The translations under genes and the position numbers were made by a program. The notes under the pieces were generated by a model, which made no database searches, was not told where the DNA came from, and saw nothing but the letters and a program-made list of their open reading frames with translations. Source: an uncultured Eubacteriales bacterium (GTDB taxonomy: Bacteria > Bacillota > Clostridia > Oscillospirales > Acutalibacteraceae). Taken from it: a DNA stretch of 5,832 nucleotides. Positions 1 to 5,760 of this stretch are shown here, in pieces; position 1 is the stretch's first letter; each line of letters opens with the position of its first letter. The stretch is from positions 1 to 5,832 of the forward strand of contig CAKSIU010000040.1 of assembly GCA_934463265.1 (NCBI GenBank), written 5' to 3'.

Positions 1-203
1 TCTGCTCATTACTCGACGCTTTGCGTCTTTGACGATTTTAGTTCGTCACTCTTATAACTTTTTGAAAGTACGTTCTTTTTATTCTTTTTCAGAATCAAGA
101 ATTTTCCTCTCAAGAAAATTACGGGTCATAATAATTTGTCATCGTTGTTTAATTTTCAAGGTCCTTCGCTGCTGTGCATTGACTTTCTTACCTCAGCAAC
201 GTG
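1..203 (-). promoter_or_regulatory. rRNA operon leader, transcribed leftward
   Basis: Read on the minus strand, this stretch contains GGACCTTGAAAATTAAAC (147-164), which matches the TTGAAAAcT-type motif found in leaders and spacers in front of Firmicutes 16S and 23S rRNA genes. Several hairpins are visible: CGTTGCTG/CAGCAGCG (194-201 with 167-174), AATTTTCT/GGAAAATT (113-120 with 100-107), ATTCT/AGAAT (91-95 with 81-85), GACGA/TCGTC (43-47 with 31-35) and GACGC-TTT-GCGTC (15-27). It lies directly downstream of two strong tandem promoters. The mature rRNA is not in the window, so the identity (16S first, most likely) is inferred. There is no credible protein gene here. Confidence 0.72.
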
Positions 204-209
204 ATTATT

Positions 210-238
210 ATTTTATCACACTGATTTTTCTTTGTCAA
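210..238 (-). promoter_or_regulatory. Proximal rRNA promoter (P2)
   Basis: On the minus strand, a perfect -35 TTGACA (233-238) is followed after 17 bp by -10 TAAAAT (210-215), with TG one base upstream of the -10 (extended -10). The -35 is preceded by alternating T and A tracts (about 239-265) resembling an UP element. Transcription would start near 203 and enter the leader immediately. This is the best-formed of the two tandem promoters. Confidence 0.85.
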
Positions 239-337
239 CACTTTTTTAAAAAATTTTTTAATATTTTTTGCCCGTGCTTTTTACCAAATCCTGCATATCC
301 ACTATATTTTCGCGGGCTTTTTCAACAGCTTTTCTAT

Positions 338-365
338 ATTATCATAACCTTCATTCTCTTGTCAA
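338..365 (-). promoter_or_regulatory. Distal rRNA promoter (P1)
   Basis: The minus strand has TTGACA (360-365), then 16 bp, then GATAAT (338-343); TAATAT (336-341) with an 18-bp spacer is an alternative -10. The -35 sits in the same T/A-tract plus GTGTTGACAA context as P2, exactly 127 bp away. The A/T tracts upstream (366-385) overlap the terminator of the gene to the right. Tandem promoters of this kind are typical of rRNA operons. Confidence 0.75.
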
Positions 366-376
366 CACTTTTTTTT

Positions 377-407
377 AAAAAATTTAAGCGCAACTGCCGT
401 CGCGCTT
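377..407 (-). terminator. Intrinsic terminator of the small double-glycine-like gene
   Basis: On the minus strand, stem AAGCGCGAC/GTTGCGCTT (nine pairs including one G-U) closes a four-base loop, and AAATTTTTT follows. It begins seven bases after the stop codon at 414. Its T-run reaches into the A/T tract just upstream of the distal rRNA promoter, so terminator and promoter are fused back to back. Confidence 0.78.
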
Positions 408-413
408 CACAAA

Positions 414-731
414 TTATTTCTTTTTAAAAAAATCTTCAATTGTCTTTTGGCTACTACCTCTCATCAAGCGTCCCAACTCTTCGTCAGAAGCTTTTTTTGC
501 AGCGTCTGAGCTAAAGTAAGTATGGATAACATCATCTTGAGACAACCTACGCGCCTCAGCCTTAGCATCTTCTAAATTCTTATACGCCAGACTTTTTCTA
601 GTCCTAGGGTTTGGATGCGGAACATAATAAACCATTATTTTATCTTTATCCGGCCCTGCATAAATATCTCCACCTGCTACTACTTTTTTGTCCTCTGCTT
701 TCAATGTTTTCAAATTTTTTTCGTTTGCCAT
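414..731 (-). CDS. Small protein with double-glycine leader-like N-terminus
   Basis: A 105-residue protein, not assigned to a named family. ATG at 731 follows AAAGGAAG with a seven-base spacer, so the start is well supported. Residues 1-21 end in VVAGG and resemble a double-glycine leader of peptides exported by peptidase-containing ABC transporters. Counting back from Gly21, there is Leu at -12, an acid at -8, Val at -4 and Gly-Gly at -2/-1; Lys at -7, where a hydrophobic residue is usual, is a deviation. The remaining 84 residues are highly charged, contain no Cys, and read as a strand (KIMVYYVPH), a helix (LEDAKAEARRL) and a Lys-rich C-terminus. That is unlike a hydrophobic class II bacteriocin or a lanthipeptide core. 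No transporter, immunity or modification gene is present. The gene is monocistronic, with its own consensus promoter and terminator. It could equally be a cytosolic protein whose Gly-Gly is coincidental. Confidence 0.8.
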   Translation of the reverse strand: MANEKNLKTLKAEDKKVVAGGDIYAGPDKDKIMVYYVPHPNPRTRKSLAYKNLEDAKAEARRLSQDDVIHTYFSSDAAKKASDEELGRLMRGSSQKTIEDFFKKK

Positions 732-759
732 TTTTATACTTCCTTTCTTTTTTTTATTT

Positions 760-778
760 CGCTAAACCGATTTTAGCG
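760..778 (-). promoter_or_regulatory. Inverted repeat at the transcription start of the small gene
   Basis: CGCTAAA (760-766) and TTTAGCG (772-778) form a perfect 7-bp dyad with a 5-bp centre. It starts about seven bases downstream of the -10 box, so it covers the predicted +1. It could be a repressor operator or a stabilising hairpin at the extreme 5' end of the mRNA. The dyad is visible; the role is inference. Confidence 0.5.
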
Positions 779-784
779 TTTTTA

Positions 785-813
785 ATTATATCACAAAAGC
801 GGCTAATTGTCAA
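785..813 (-). promoter_or_regulatory. Consensus promoter of the small gene
   Basis: The minus strand shows TTGACA (808-813), a 17-bp spacer and TATAAT (785-790), both perfect matches, with TG one base before the -10. The upstream bases 814-860 are almost pure A/T and could act as an UP element. High constitutive or repressor-controlled expression is expected. Confidence 0.88.
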
Positions 814-874
814 TATATTATAAAAATTTTTCTTAGTTTTAAAAAAAATATATTTAAACAGTTTTATCACGAAC

Positions 875-908
875 AAAAAATAGCCAGACTGAATAAATCA
901 ATCTGGCT
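875..908 (-). terminator. Intrinsic terminator of the surface protein gene
   Basis: On the minus strand, AGCCAGA/TCTGGCT (902-908 with 882-888) extends inward with four further pairs (one G-U) to an 11-bp stem with a five-base loop. It is followed by ATTTTTTG (T-run at 875-880). It lies 33 bases after the stop codon at 942 and separates the surface protein from the small gene. Confidence 0.88.
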
Positions 909-941
909 CCCGCTTGAACAAAAAGGTATCCTTATCTAAAA

Positions 942-2465
942 TTATTTCTCAAAGTTTTTGCGATTTTTCTTCATGAATGCCAACACAGCAGCACTAATCA
1001 GAGCAACAAAACCGAATACTGAGAAAGCAACTACACTAGCGTCGCCTGTTTTTACAGAACTTGATGCACTCTTAGAAGAAGAACTTGTTGTAGCGGCAGT
1101 AGCAGCTTTAGCAGCCTCAGCTTTTGCAGCTTCTGTTTTAGCGGTTTCTGTTGCAGCAGCTTCTTCATTTTTCTTTTCAGTTTCAGCAGCAGCAGCCTTG
1201 TCTTCCTCGGTTGCGCCAAGAACGATCATAAACGGAGATAAAGAATCTACGCTAACGGTTACATTACCATCCTCATCAACTTTGTCAACGAAAGTCTCGA
1301 TTTCATCGTTTGCTAAGTGCTTAACAGTTACAACTTGGCCGGCATAATTTTTGCCTACGTTTAAAGCAACACGCATTTTGCCAACACTTGCTTCATAATT
1401 TGCTTTAATATCATAAGCGAAAATTACTTGAGCATTTTCAGCAAAAGCAGATTTTAATTTCGTATAGCTTTCAGAATCTTCCGAAAGAGCAACCGCACTT
1501 ACCTCATCAAGTTTATCAAAAACACCATCAACTTTTGCTATATTCCCAGCTTCTTTAGAAATATTTTTGCACAGGAACAAAGAAAATTTCTCTTCTGTAG
1601 TCTGTCCACCATAAGTAACACTTACATCGCTAATGTTAGCAGCTATTCCCTTGCCATCACCTACATCAACAGAACTAAAAGTAAACTTGCCGTCAGTTTC
1701 TGCAGTCCAAGCAACTGTCTCTGAGTCACCAACGCTATAGTTAAGTTTTATAGCCAACCCAGCCAAATTAATCGTTTCACCAGTAATGTAACAATATTCT
1801 GTTGGCCAAGAAAGCAGCTCAATGCTCTGCAGCTCACCTGAGCGGTCAACTTCTAAAGTACCGAGTGGGCAAACTACGCCATTTAATTTAATTTGTACTT
1901 CTTTGTTGTTGTATTCAGCATAATTTGCCCTGTCAATTTTAGTTCCATCAGTCAGCTGTAATTCACCGTTTTTTAATAAATTCTTGATAGCTGTTAAATG
2001 ATCTGCGTCACCTATAGTAAGATTTAAATTGCCAACGACAGCATCTCTAATATCATTGTGTTTGCCAGTAGTCGTGTCATGTTCAACTTTTACGCTTGTG
2101 CCTGTGTAAATCTTTGCCCAGTCGTAAACCTTAAACCCTGTTGTTGCGTCGGCATCGCCATCGTTATTACCGAATGTCACTTTAGTTACGGCTTCTGTCA
2201 TAACATAATTAGCCACATCAGTAATTTCTGTTGCGTCATCATTAACTTTAATTTTAGTTACACCATTTGCTATACCAGTTGCAACATCAATTTTTTCACC
2301 TGACAAATAAATTTTACGAACCGTGCCATCGGTAACTACTGGAGCGGTCGCCTCGGCAGTTTTTGCCAGGTTCAAAGAGGTTGCTGCAGCGCCGAGTGCC
2401 AGCGCGATAGAAAAGGATAACCCTTTCTTAAAGATTGTTTTGAGCTTACAATTGTTCTTTTGCAT
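942..2465 (-). CDS. Secreted Ig-like domain protein with sortase-type C-terminal anchor
   Basis: A 507-residue cell-surface protein. Residues 1-39 form a signal peptide: a basic start (KLKTIFKK), a hydrophobic core at about 16-29 and likely cleavage after AEA (37-39) or ATA (39-41). Residues 42-205 are an Asp/Thr/Gly-rich, probably beta-rich region I do not recognise. Residues 212-296 match the bacterial Ig-like (Big_3 type) pattern: LQSIEL, PTEYCYITGE, a conserved GLAIKLNYS and a closing VTYGGQT. Residues 352-417 resemble the C-terminal beta domain of many Firmicutes surface proteins (GKMRVALNVG ... LSPFMIVLG). Residues 420-470 are an Ala/Glu/Lys/Thr then Ser-rich stalk. VKTGD (471-475), a hydrophobic span (about 477-498) and KKNRKNFEK form a divergent LPXTG-like sorting signal. 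Three Cys lie in the mature part (199, 225, 299). Ligand and function are unknown. It appears monocistronic; no canonical Shine-Dalgarno precedes the ATG, and no alternative in-frame start is better. Confidence 0.88.
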   Translation of the reverse strand: MQKNNCKLKTIFKKGLSFSIALALGAAATSLNLAKTAEATAPVVTDGTVRKIYLSGEKIDVATGIANGVTKIKVNDDATEITDVANYVMTEAVTKVTFGNNDGDADATTGFKVYDWAKIYTGTSVKVEHDTTTGKHNDIRDAVVGNLNLTIGDADHLTAIKNLLKNGELQLTDGTKIDRANYAEYNNKEVQIKLNGVVCPLGTLEVDRSGELQSIELLSWPTEYCYITGETINLAGLAIKLNYSVGDSETVAWTAETDGKFTFSSVDVGDGKGIAANISDVSVTYGGQTTEEKFSLFLCKNISKEAGNIAKVDGVFDKLDEVSAVALSEDSESYTKLKSAFAENAQVIFAYDIKANYEASVGKMRVALNVGKNYAGQVVTVKHLANDEIETFVDKVDEDGNVTVSVDSLSPFMIVLGATEEDKAAAAETEKKNEEAAATETAKTEAAKAEAAKAATAATTSSSSKSASSSVKTGDASVVAFSVFGFVALISAAVLAFMKKNRKNFEK

Positions 2466-2500
2466 AGTTTTTACACTATCTTTCTTTATTATTTGGTTGT

Positions 2501-2529
2501 ATTATAAACCACGCAGAAAAAGTTGTCAA
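2501..2529 (-). promoter_or_regulatory. Consensus promoter of the surface protein gene
   Basis: The minus strand has a perfect TTGACA (2524-2529), a 17-bp spacer and a perfect TATAAT (2501-2506), predicting a start near 2494 and a 5' UTR of about 29 nt. GGTT/AACC (2507-2510 and 2495-2498) flank the -10 as a small inverted repeat. Such a promoter suits an abundant surface protein and argues for transcription independent of the transporter gene upstream. Confidence 0.85.
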
Positions 2530-2574
2530 TAGTTTTTCCAAAGATTTCGTGTAGAAGTTTGTCGAAAAATTTTA

Positions 2575-3504
2575 TTAAACTTGACTAATCAAAAAGCTAA
2601 TTACCGGTAGAGTAATTATACTAAATGCGGTGGTAATCAGTACAGTCGCTACAGCATACTCGGGGCAGTTGTCGTACTTTTTAGCAAAAATCGCTATGGA
2701 TGACATAGATGGAAGTGCACAAAGTATCACGACAGTTTTAGCAATATTAACTGAAACTGGGATAAATTTCAAAACACACCAAATAAGTACAGGAATTAGC
2801 AGCATTTTGAAGAAAATCAACATATAAATATCAAAACTCTTAAGGTATCCGCGAATATTCGAAAAGCAAAACAGCCCTCCGATATAAATCATAGACAGCA
2901 CGGAGGTCATATTTCCAATCGGAGACAGCGCAAGGAATAAAGTTTTTGGCAGTTTCACGCCAAGCAAAACTCCCACCAGCGAAAGTACTATCGCAATCAA
3001 AGCCGGATTCAAAAAATTTTTCAAGCTTTTCAAATTAAATTTGTTCGTGTTAGAAGTCAATTTTATTCCCAAAGTCCACAGCATAAGCTGGTCTACGATG
3101 GTGCACAGCGACATAAAAATTCCGCCCTCCTTGCCGAATATCGCCAATATCAAAGGAATTCCGATAAATCCTGCATTAGAAAACGTCGCCAAAGCCTTGT
3201 ACATATTAGATTTTTGCGCGTCAAAATGAAATATTCGCACAATAAGGCAGTTAAATAAGTATAAAAATATAAAACAAAGCAAATAAATTACAAATATTGG
3301 TAATGCGTTGGTTAAATCCGAAAAAGACGGACCAGATAATAAATTGCAAACCAGCATAATAGGCATAGTAATCGTGATGATAAACTTCGACATCGAATTG
3401 AGCGCGGATTCATCAAGAATTTTGCATTTGACACACAGAATTCCGATGAAAACGAAAAAAGTAAAAATAAATATCTGCTGTAAAATAACAAAAAATTGTT
3501 CCAT
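2575..3504 (-). CDS. AEC-family membrane transporter (auxin efflux carrier-like permease)
   Basis: A 309-residue integral membrane protein, close to the usual size of bacterial AEC/Mem_trans carriers, which move small organic anions such as malate or malonate in characterised members. About ten hydrophobic segments fall in two halves around a short hydrophilic linker (149-163). Family-typical features are the N-terminal ILCVKCKILD loop, MPIMLVCNLL (47-56), the SNAGFIGIPL signature (109-118), LNPALIAIVLSLVGVLLG (165-182) and the C-terminal ALPSMSSIAIFAKKY (263-277) followed by a last pair of helices. The ATG at 3504 is chosen because GGGAGG lies seven bases upstream; the open frame continues to 3669 but overlaps the upstream gene and encodes non-family sequence. 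It follows the oxidoreductase gene by 70 bp in the same direction, so co-transcription is plausible. No substrate can be deduced. No clear GC-rich terminator follows. Confidence 0.9.
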   Translation of the reverse strand: MEQFFVILQQIFIFTFFVFIGILCVKCKILDESALNSMSKFIITITMPIMLVCNLLSGPSFSDLTNALPIFVIYLLCFIFLYLFNCLIVRIFHFDAQKSNMYKALATFSNAGFIGIPLILAIFGKEGGIFMSLCTIVDQLMLWTLGIKLTSNTNKFNLKSLKNFLNPALIAIVLSLVGVLLGVKLPKTLFLALSPIGNMTSVLSMIYIGGLFCFSNIRGYLKSFDIYMLIFFKMLLIPVLIWCVLKFIPVSVNIAKTVVILCALPSMSSIAIFAKKYDNCPEYAVATVLITTAFSIITLPVISFLISQV

Positions 3505-3512
3505 AAAGAAAC

Positions 3513-3517
3513 CTCCC
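3513..3517 (-). promoter_or_regulatory. Ribosome binding site deciding the transporter start
   Basis: GGGAG(G) on the minus strand lies seven bases before the ATG at 3504. It supports this start over the longer open frame to 3669. Confidence 0.85.
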
Positions 3518-3525
3518 AGAATTTT

Positions 3526-3563
3526 AAAAGACCCCTTCCTGACAAAGCACGTCAAAAAGGGGT
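3526..3563 (-). terminator. Hairpin between oxidoreductase and transporter genes
   Basis: On the minus strand, ACCCCTT/AAGGGGT (3557-3563 with 3531-3537), with an inner TGAC/GTCA pair (3551-3554 with 3540-3543), is followed by CTTTTAAAA. It starts 12 bases after the oxidoreductase stop and ends just before the transporter ribosome binding site. The T-run is only four bases, so it may be a partial terminator that lowers transporter expression, or an mRNA-stabilising element. Confidence 0.6.
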
Positions 3564-3574
3564 GAAATAAATTT

Positions 3575-5203
3575 TTAAATATTGCGAGTTTTTCTACCTT
3601 TTTCCTGCAAGTTATAATAATAAGCCAAAATTTCGCCAATATCATAATCATTCTCAATGGAAAAAGCATCGCGATTCAAGACAAAATTCTTATCCTCAAG
3701 AACTTTTTTAGCGTCGTTATAAACGAAATCTATAGTTTCTTTCCAAAATAAAATATTTTCCACACGCAGGTCTACCCAACCAACCTGAATCCATTTTTCC
3801 AAGCGTTCGCTGGTAATCGTCAAATCGCAGCCCTTATCGGGATACAAACTATACTCGCCGATATATATATTATCATTTTCTGTTACAATAGGCAAACCTA
3901 ACGACAGCATTTCAATCATTAAGTTTTTATTACTCTCAAGATTTCTAACAATCAAATCATATAATTTTTTAATATCCATATTTTTAAGTTCGTCGACTGT
4001 CTTGCAAACCTGTTTTATCATATATAATTCGTATAAACGCTTTGCTACGGTAACTCCCAAATTTCCTGTTGCAATACTTGTTGAATTGTTTTTCTTCATC
4101 AAGCTCTGAATTTCTGATTTTATTTTTTCAACCATAGCTTTTCCTGCAAAAGTAGAAGCTAACATTCCTGAATCCATATAATTAAGCATATTTTTCTTTG
4201 TTTTTCCGCAAATATCCTCTATTGCAGCGTTAGCGACCTCTTCCTTAGTGATAGCTTCCATCTGACCGATTGAAGTAAGTGCAGACAATTCATACAAAGA
4301 ATAAACATGATTTTCGCCAGCTCTAACCACAGGAAATTCAAGATATTCACTGCTAATTCCTTCGGAGTATTTAAGTTTTTCTCCAGTTATAAGCTTTAAT
4401 TTTTTAGGATTGCTAATCTTTTTAACCAATCCAACATCAGTTTCAATCGGTTCAAATTTAGTGCTGTCGTAACCTACAAACGTTGCCGGAATCAAAAGGC
4501 TTATATTATGATGCGTTGTATGAGATAAATTCCATAATAGTTGATGTAACACACCAGCTGCCGATATTTTTCCCATCAAAGCAAACGACAATGATGATTT
4601 AGGCGTATCTCCATGAGTGTACGGCATATTCATGCCCATTCCGCCCAGACCTGTTGTAGAAACTTTCAAATATTTCTTTACTTTAAAATCTTCCATTACC
4701 AACTTTAAAGAATATACAAAATTTACAGCTTTTGGTACAAAGTCGTTAAGAAGAATTTCTGCAGATGTATTTACATCAATATTGGCACTTTTGCTTACTT
4801 TGCTTAATATTAATTCAGGCTTATAATGATTTCCCAGCACTGTTCCAGAATTTATTGCATCTATTATTAAATCCGGCTTCCATTTTTGAACCAGCCTATA
4901 TAAGGTTGATTTTTTTAATATTTCCGGACTTAAGTCAGAATAGTAAAAATTCAAAAGCTCATCTTTATTTTCCAGCTGCTCTTTCATCGTGCTTAATTTA
5001 TTGAAGTCAAAAGGCAAAAACACATCTCCATAAGACGGAATCAATTCTATATTCTTGCAATATTTAGAAAAATACTCACAACAATAATCAGATTCATTCT
5101 TTGTCAAATTGTGCAAAATAATTCTTTCTGGACCCTGCTTTATAATTCTTTTCGTTATCGCCTTTCCTATCTGACCAACACCCAAAACTAAAATTGTTTT
5201 CAT
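3575..5203 (-). CDS. Rossmann-fold NAD(P)-binding protein, putative SDR-like oxidoreductase
   Basis: A 542-residue, probably cytosolic protein. The N-terminus KTILVLGVGQIGKAI contains the dinucleotide-binding GxGxxG (Gly8, Gly10, Gly13) after a beta strand, and WKPDLIIDAINSGT (108-121) fits a later Rossmann strand. A second glycine-rich block, STTGLGGMGMNMPYTHGDTP (182-201), with K212 and a helix rich in small residues after it, recalls large proteins annotated as short-chain dehydrogenases; this is recall, not a search. The canonical SDR YxxxK is not evident: the Tyr at 195 has no Lys four residues later. The protein is roughly twice the length of a classical SDR, and its C-terminal half (about 300-542) is mostly helical and unrecognised. 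The start at 5203 is chosen because AGGAGG lies eight bases upstream; an ATG at 5224 would put that site inside the coding region. The AEC transporter gene follows in the same direction. Substrate and reaction are unknown. Confidence 0.8.
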   Translation of the reverse strand: MKTILVLGVGQIGKAITKRIIKQGPERIILHNLTKNESDYCCEYFSKYCKNIELIPSYGDVFLPFDFNKLSTMKEQLENKDELLNFYYSDLSPEILKKSTLYRLVQKWKPDLIIDAINSGTVLGNHYKPELILSKVSKSANIDVNTSAEILLNDFVPKAVNFVYSLKLVMEDFKVKKYLKVSTTGLGGMGMNMPYTHGDTPKSSLSFALMGKISAAGVLHQLLWNLSHTTHHNISLLIPATFVGYDSTKFEPIETDVGLVKKISNPKKLKLITGEKLKYSEGISSEYLEFPVVRAGENHVYSLYELSALTSIGQMEAITKEEVANAAIEDICGKTKKNMLNYMDSGMLASTFAGKAMVEKIKSEIQSLMKKNNSTSIATGNLGVTVAKRLYELYMIKQVCKTVDELKNMDIKKLYDLIVRNLESNKNLMIEMLSLGLPIVTENDNIYIGEYSLYPDKGCDLTITSERLEKWIQVGWVDLRVENILFWKETIDFVYNDAKKVLEDKNFVLNRDAFSIENDYDIGEILAYYYNLQEKGRKTRNI

Positions 5204-5211
5204 TTTCACAA

Positions 5212-5217
5212 CCTCCT
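5212..5217 (-). promoter_or_regulatory. Ribosome binding site deciding the oxidoreductase start
   Basis: A perfect AGGAGG on the minus strand, eight bases before the ATG at 5203. It makes the upstream in-frame ATG at 5224 unlikely. Confidence 0.88.
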
Positions 5218-5465
5218 GCTGCATAAATCATTACTCTTCTTCGGTTACAACCAAAAATAACCCTTAATTCTTTAAGACATCACATTTACATAAAATTTAT
5301 ATTAACTTTAATCTTCATCCCCCATAATAAAAACTTTTTGCTATAAAAAGCGAAAGCACCAATACTAAAAATAAAACATTAAATTACATATATTTACATA
5401 TTAACCTGCTCAATCGGGATATTTTGTCGAAATTTGTCTTTAAAATAAACCTTTTTTAATATTTG

Positions 5466-5488
5466 TTTCCATTTACATTTTATGGAAA
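5466..5488. repeat. Inverted repeat TTTCCAT-N9-ATGGAAA
   Basis: A perfect 7-bp dyad, TTTCCAT (5466-5472) and ATGGAAA (5482-5488), with half-site centres 16 bp apart. It lies between the divergent oxidoreductase and tRNA units. This could be a regulator binding site; in such AT-rich DNA chance is also possible. Confidence 0.35.
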
Positions 5489-5541
5489 ATATTTTTATCA
5501 TTCACAGCAGAATTGACATAACTTCTTTAATAATATTAATT

Positions 5542-5561
5542 TTCTGTGCAATATTACAGAA
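5542..5561. repeat. Inverted repeat TTCTGT-N8-ACAGAA
   Basis: A perfect 6-bp dyad, TTCTGT (5542-5547) and ACAGAA (5556-5561), ending 13 bases before the -35 box of the tRNA promoter. The geometry would fit an activator or repressor site, but nothing identifies a partner. Confidence 0.3.
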
Positions 5562-5574
5562 TTGAAATTTGGTA

Positions 5575-5603
5575 TTGACTTTTTTTAAAAAAACATATAA
5601 AAT
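5575..5603 (+). promoter_or_regulatory. Promoter of tRNA-fMet
   Basis: TTGACT (5575-5580), a 17-bp spacer of T and A tracts, then TAAAAT (5598-5603). Transcription would start near 5610, leaving a roughly 12-nt 5' leader before the tRNA at 5622. TATAAT at 5603-5608 also exists but would need a 22-bp spacer. Confidence 0.8.
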
Positions 5604-5621
5604 ATAATTATGATAAATTAA

Positions 5622-5698
<77 letters not shown>

Positions 5699-5704
5699 CT
5701 GTGG

Positions 5705-5745
5705 GTAGTTATAAGGGACTTGAGATTTCTTATAACTACTTTTAA
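5705..5745 (+). terminator. First hairpin after tRNA-fMet
   Basis: A perfect 11-bp stem, GTAGTTATAAG (5705-5715) and CTTATAACTAC (5729-5739), extended inward and outward by G-U and A-U pairs and followed by TTTTAATATTT. It starts seven bases after the CCA end. The stem is AT-rich and the T-run short, so it may be a leaky terminator or serve 3'-end processing. Confidence 0.65.
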
Positions 5746-5760
5746 TATTTAGGGTCTGGT

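Larger units (their letters stand above)
5225..5574. other. AT-rich divergent intergenic region
   Basis: No convincing gene lies here on either strand. It must carry the promoter of the leftward oxidoreductase gene, but none is clear-cut. The best minus-strand candidate is TTGAGC (5408-5413), 17 bp, TATGTA (5385-5390), which would leave a 5' UTR of about 170 nt; this is weak. On the plus strand, TTGACA at 5513-5518 has no good -10 at proper spacing (only TATTAA- or TTAATT-like sequences). Two inverted repeats stand out at 5466-5488 and 5542-5561. No known riboswitch fold was recognised. Confidence 0.5.

Noticed and set aside
270..317. GCCCG ... CGGGC followed by TTTTT on the plus strand, terminator-like
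   Set aside because: The loop would be nearly 40 bases with a 5-bp stem, and no plus-strand gene ends here.
29..427. Plus-strand open frame of 132 codons across the left end
   Set aside because: It runs antisense through the rRNA leader, both promoters and a terminator, is Phe/Leu-rich from A/T tracts, and has no ribosome binding site.
958..1347. Plus-strand open frame of 129 codons, Ala/Ser/Val-rich
   Set aside because: It is antisense to the stalk of the surface protein; its composition is explained by the Ala/Glu/Lys/Ser codons on the other strand and no ribosome binding site precedes it.
2543..2574. Possible terminator after the transporter gene (TTTCG/CGAAA)
   Set aside because: The stem is only 5 bp with a 13-base loop and has no T-run on the correct side of the minus strand; too weak to list.
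3505..3669. N-terminal extension of the transporter frame
   Set aside because: It overlaps the end of the oxidoreductase gene, crosses the intergenic hairpin, and the GGGAGG before 3504 marks the real start.
5204..5224. Upstream ATG for the oxidoreductase
   Set aside because: The AGGAGG site would lie inside this extension, and the Rossmann strand begins directly at the ATG at 5203.
5290..5325. Tiny minus-strand ORF (about ten codons) after GGGGG in the oxidoreductase leader
   Set aside because: The G-run directly touches the ATG, leaving no spacer, and nothing about the peptide suggests a leader-peptide attenuator.
5422..5432. TTTGTCGAAA shared with 2558-2567, a possible common regulatory word
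   Set aside because: A single 10-base match in AT-rich DNA, in different gene contexts (a leader region and a 3' end), is easily due to chance.
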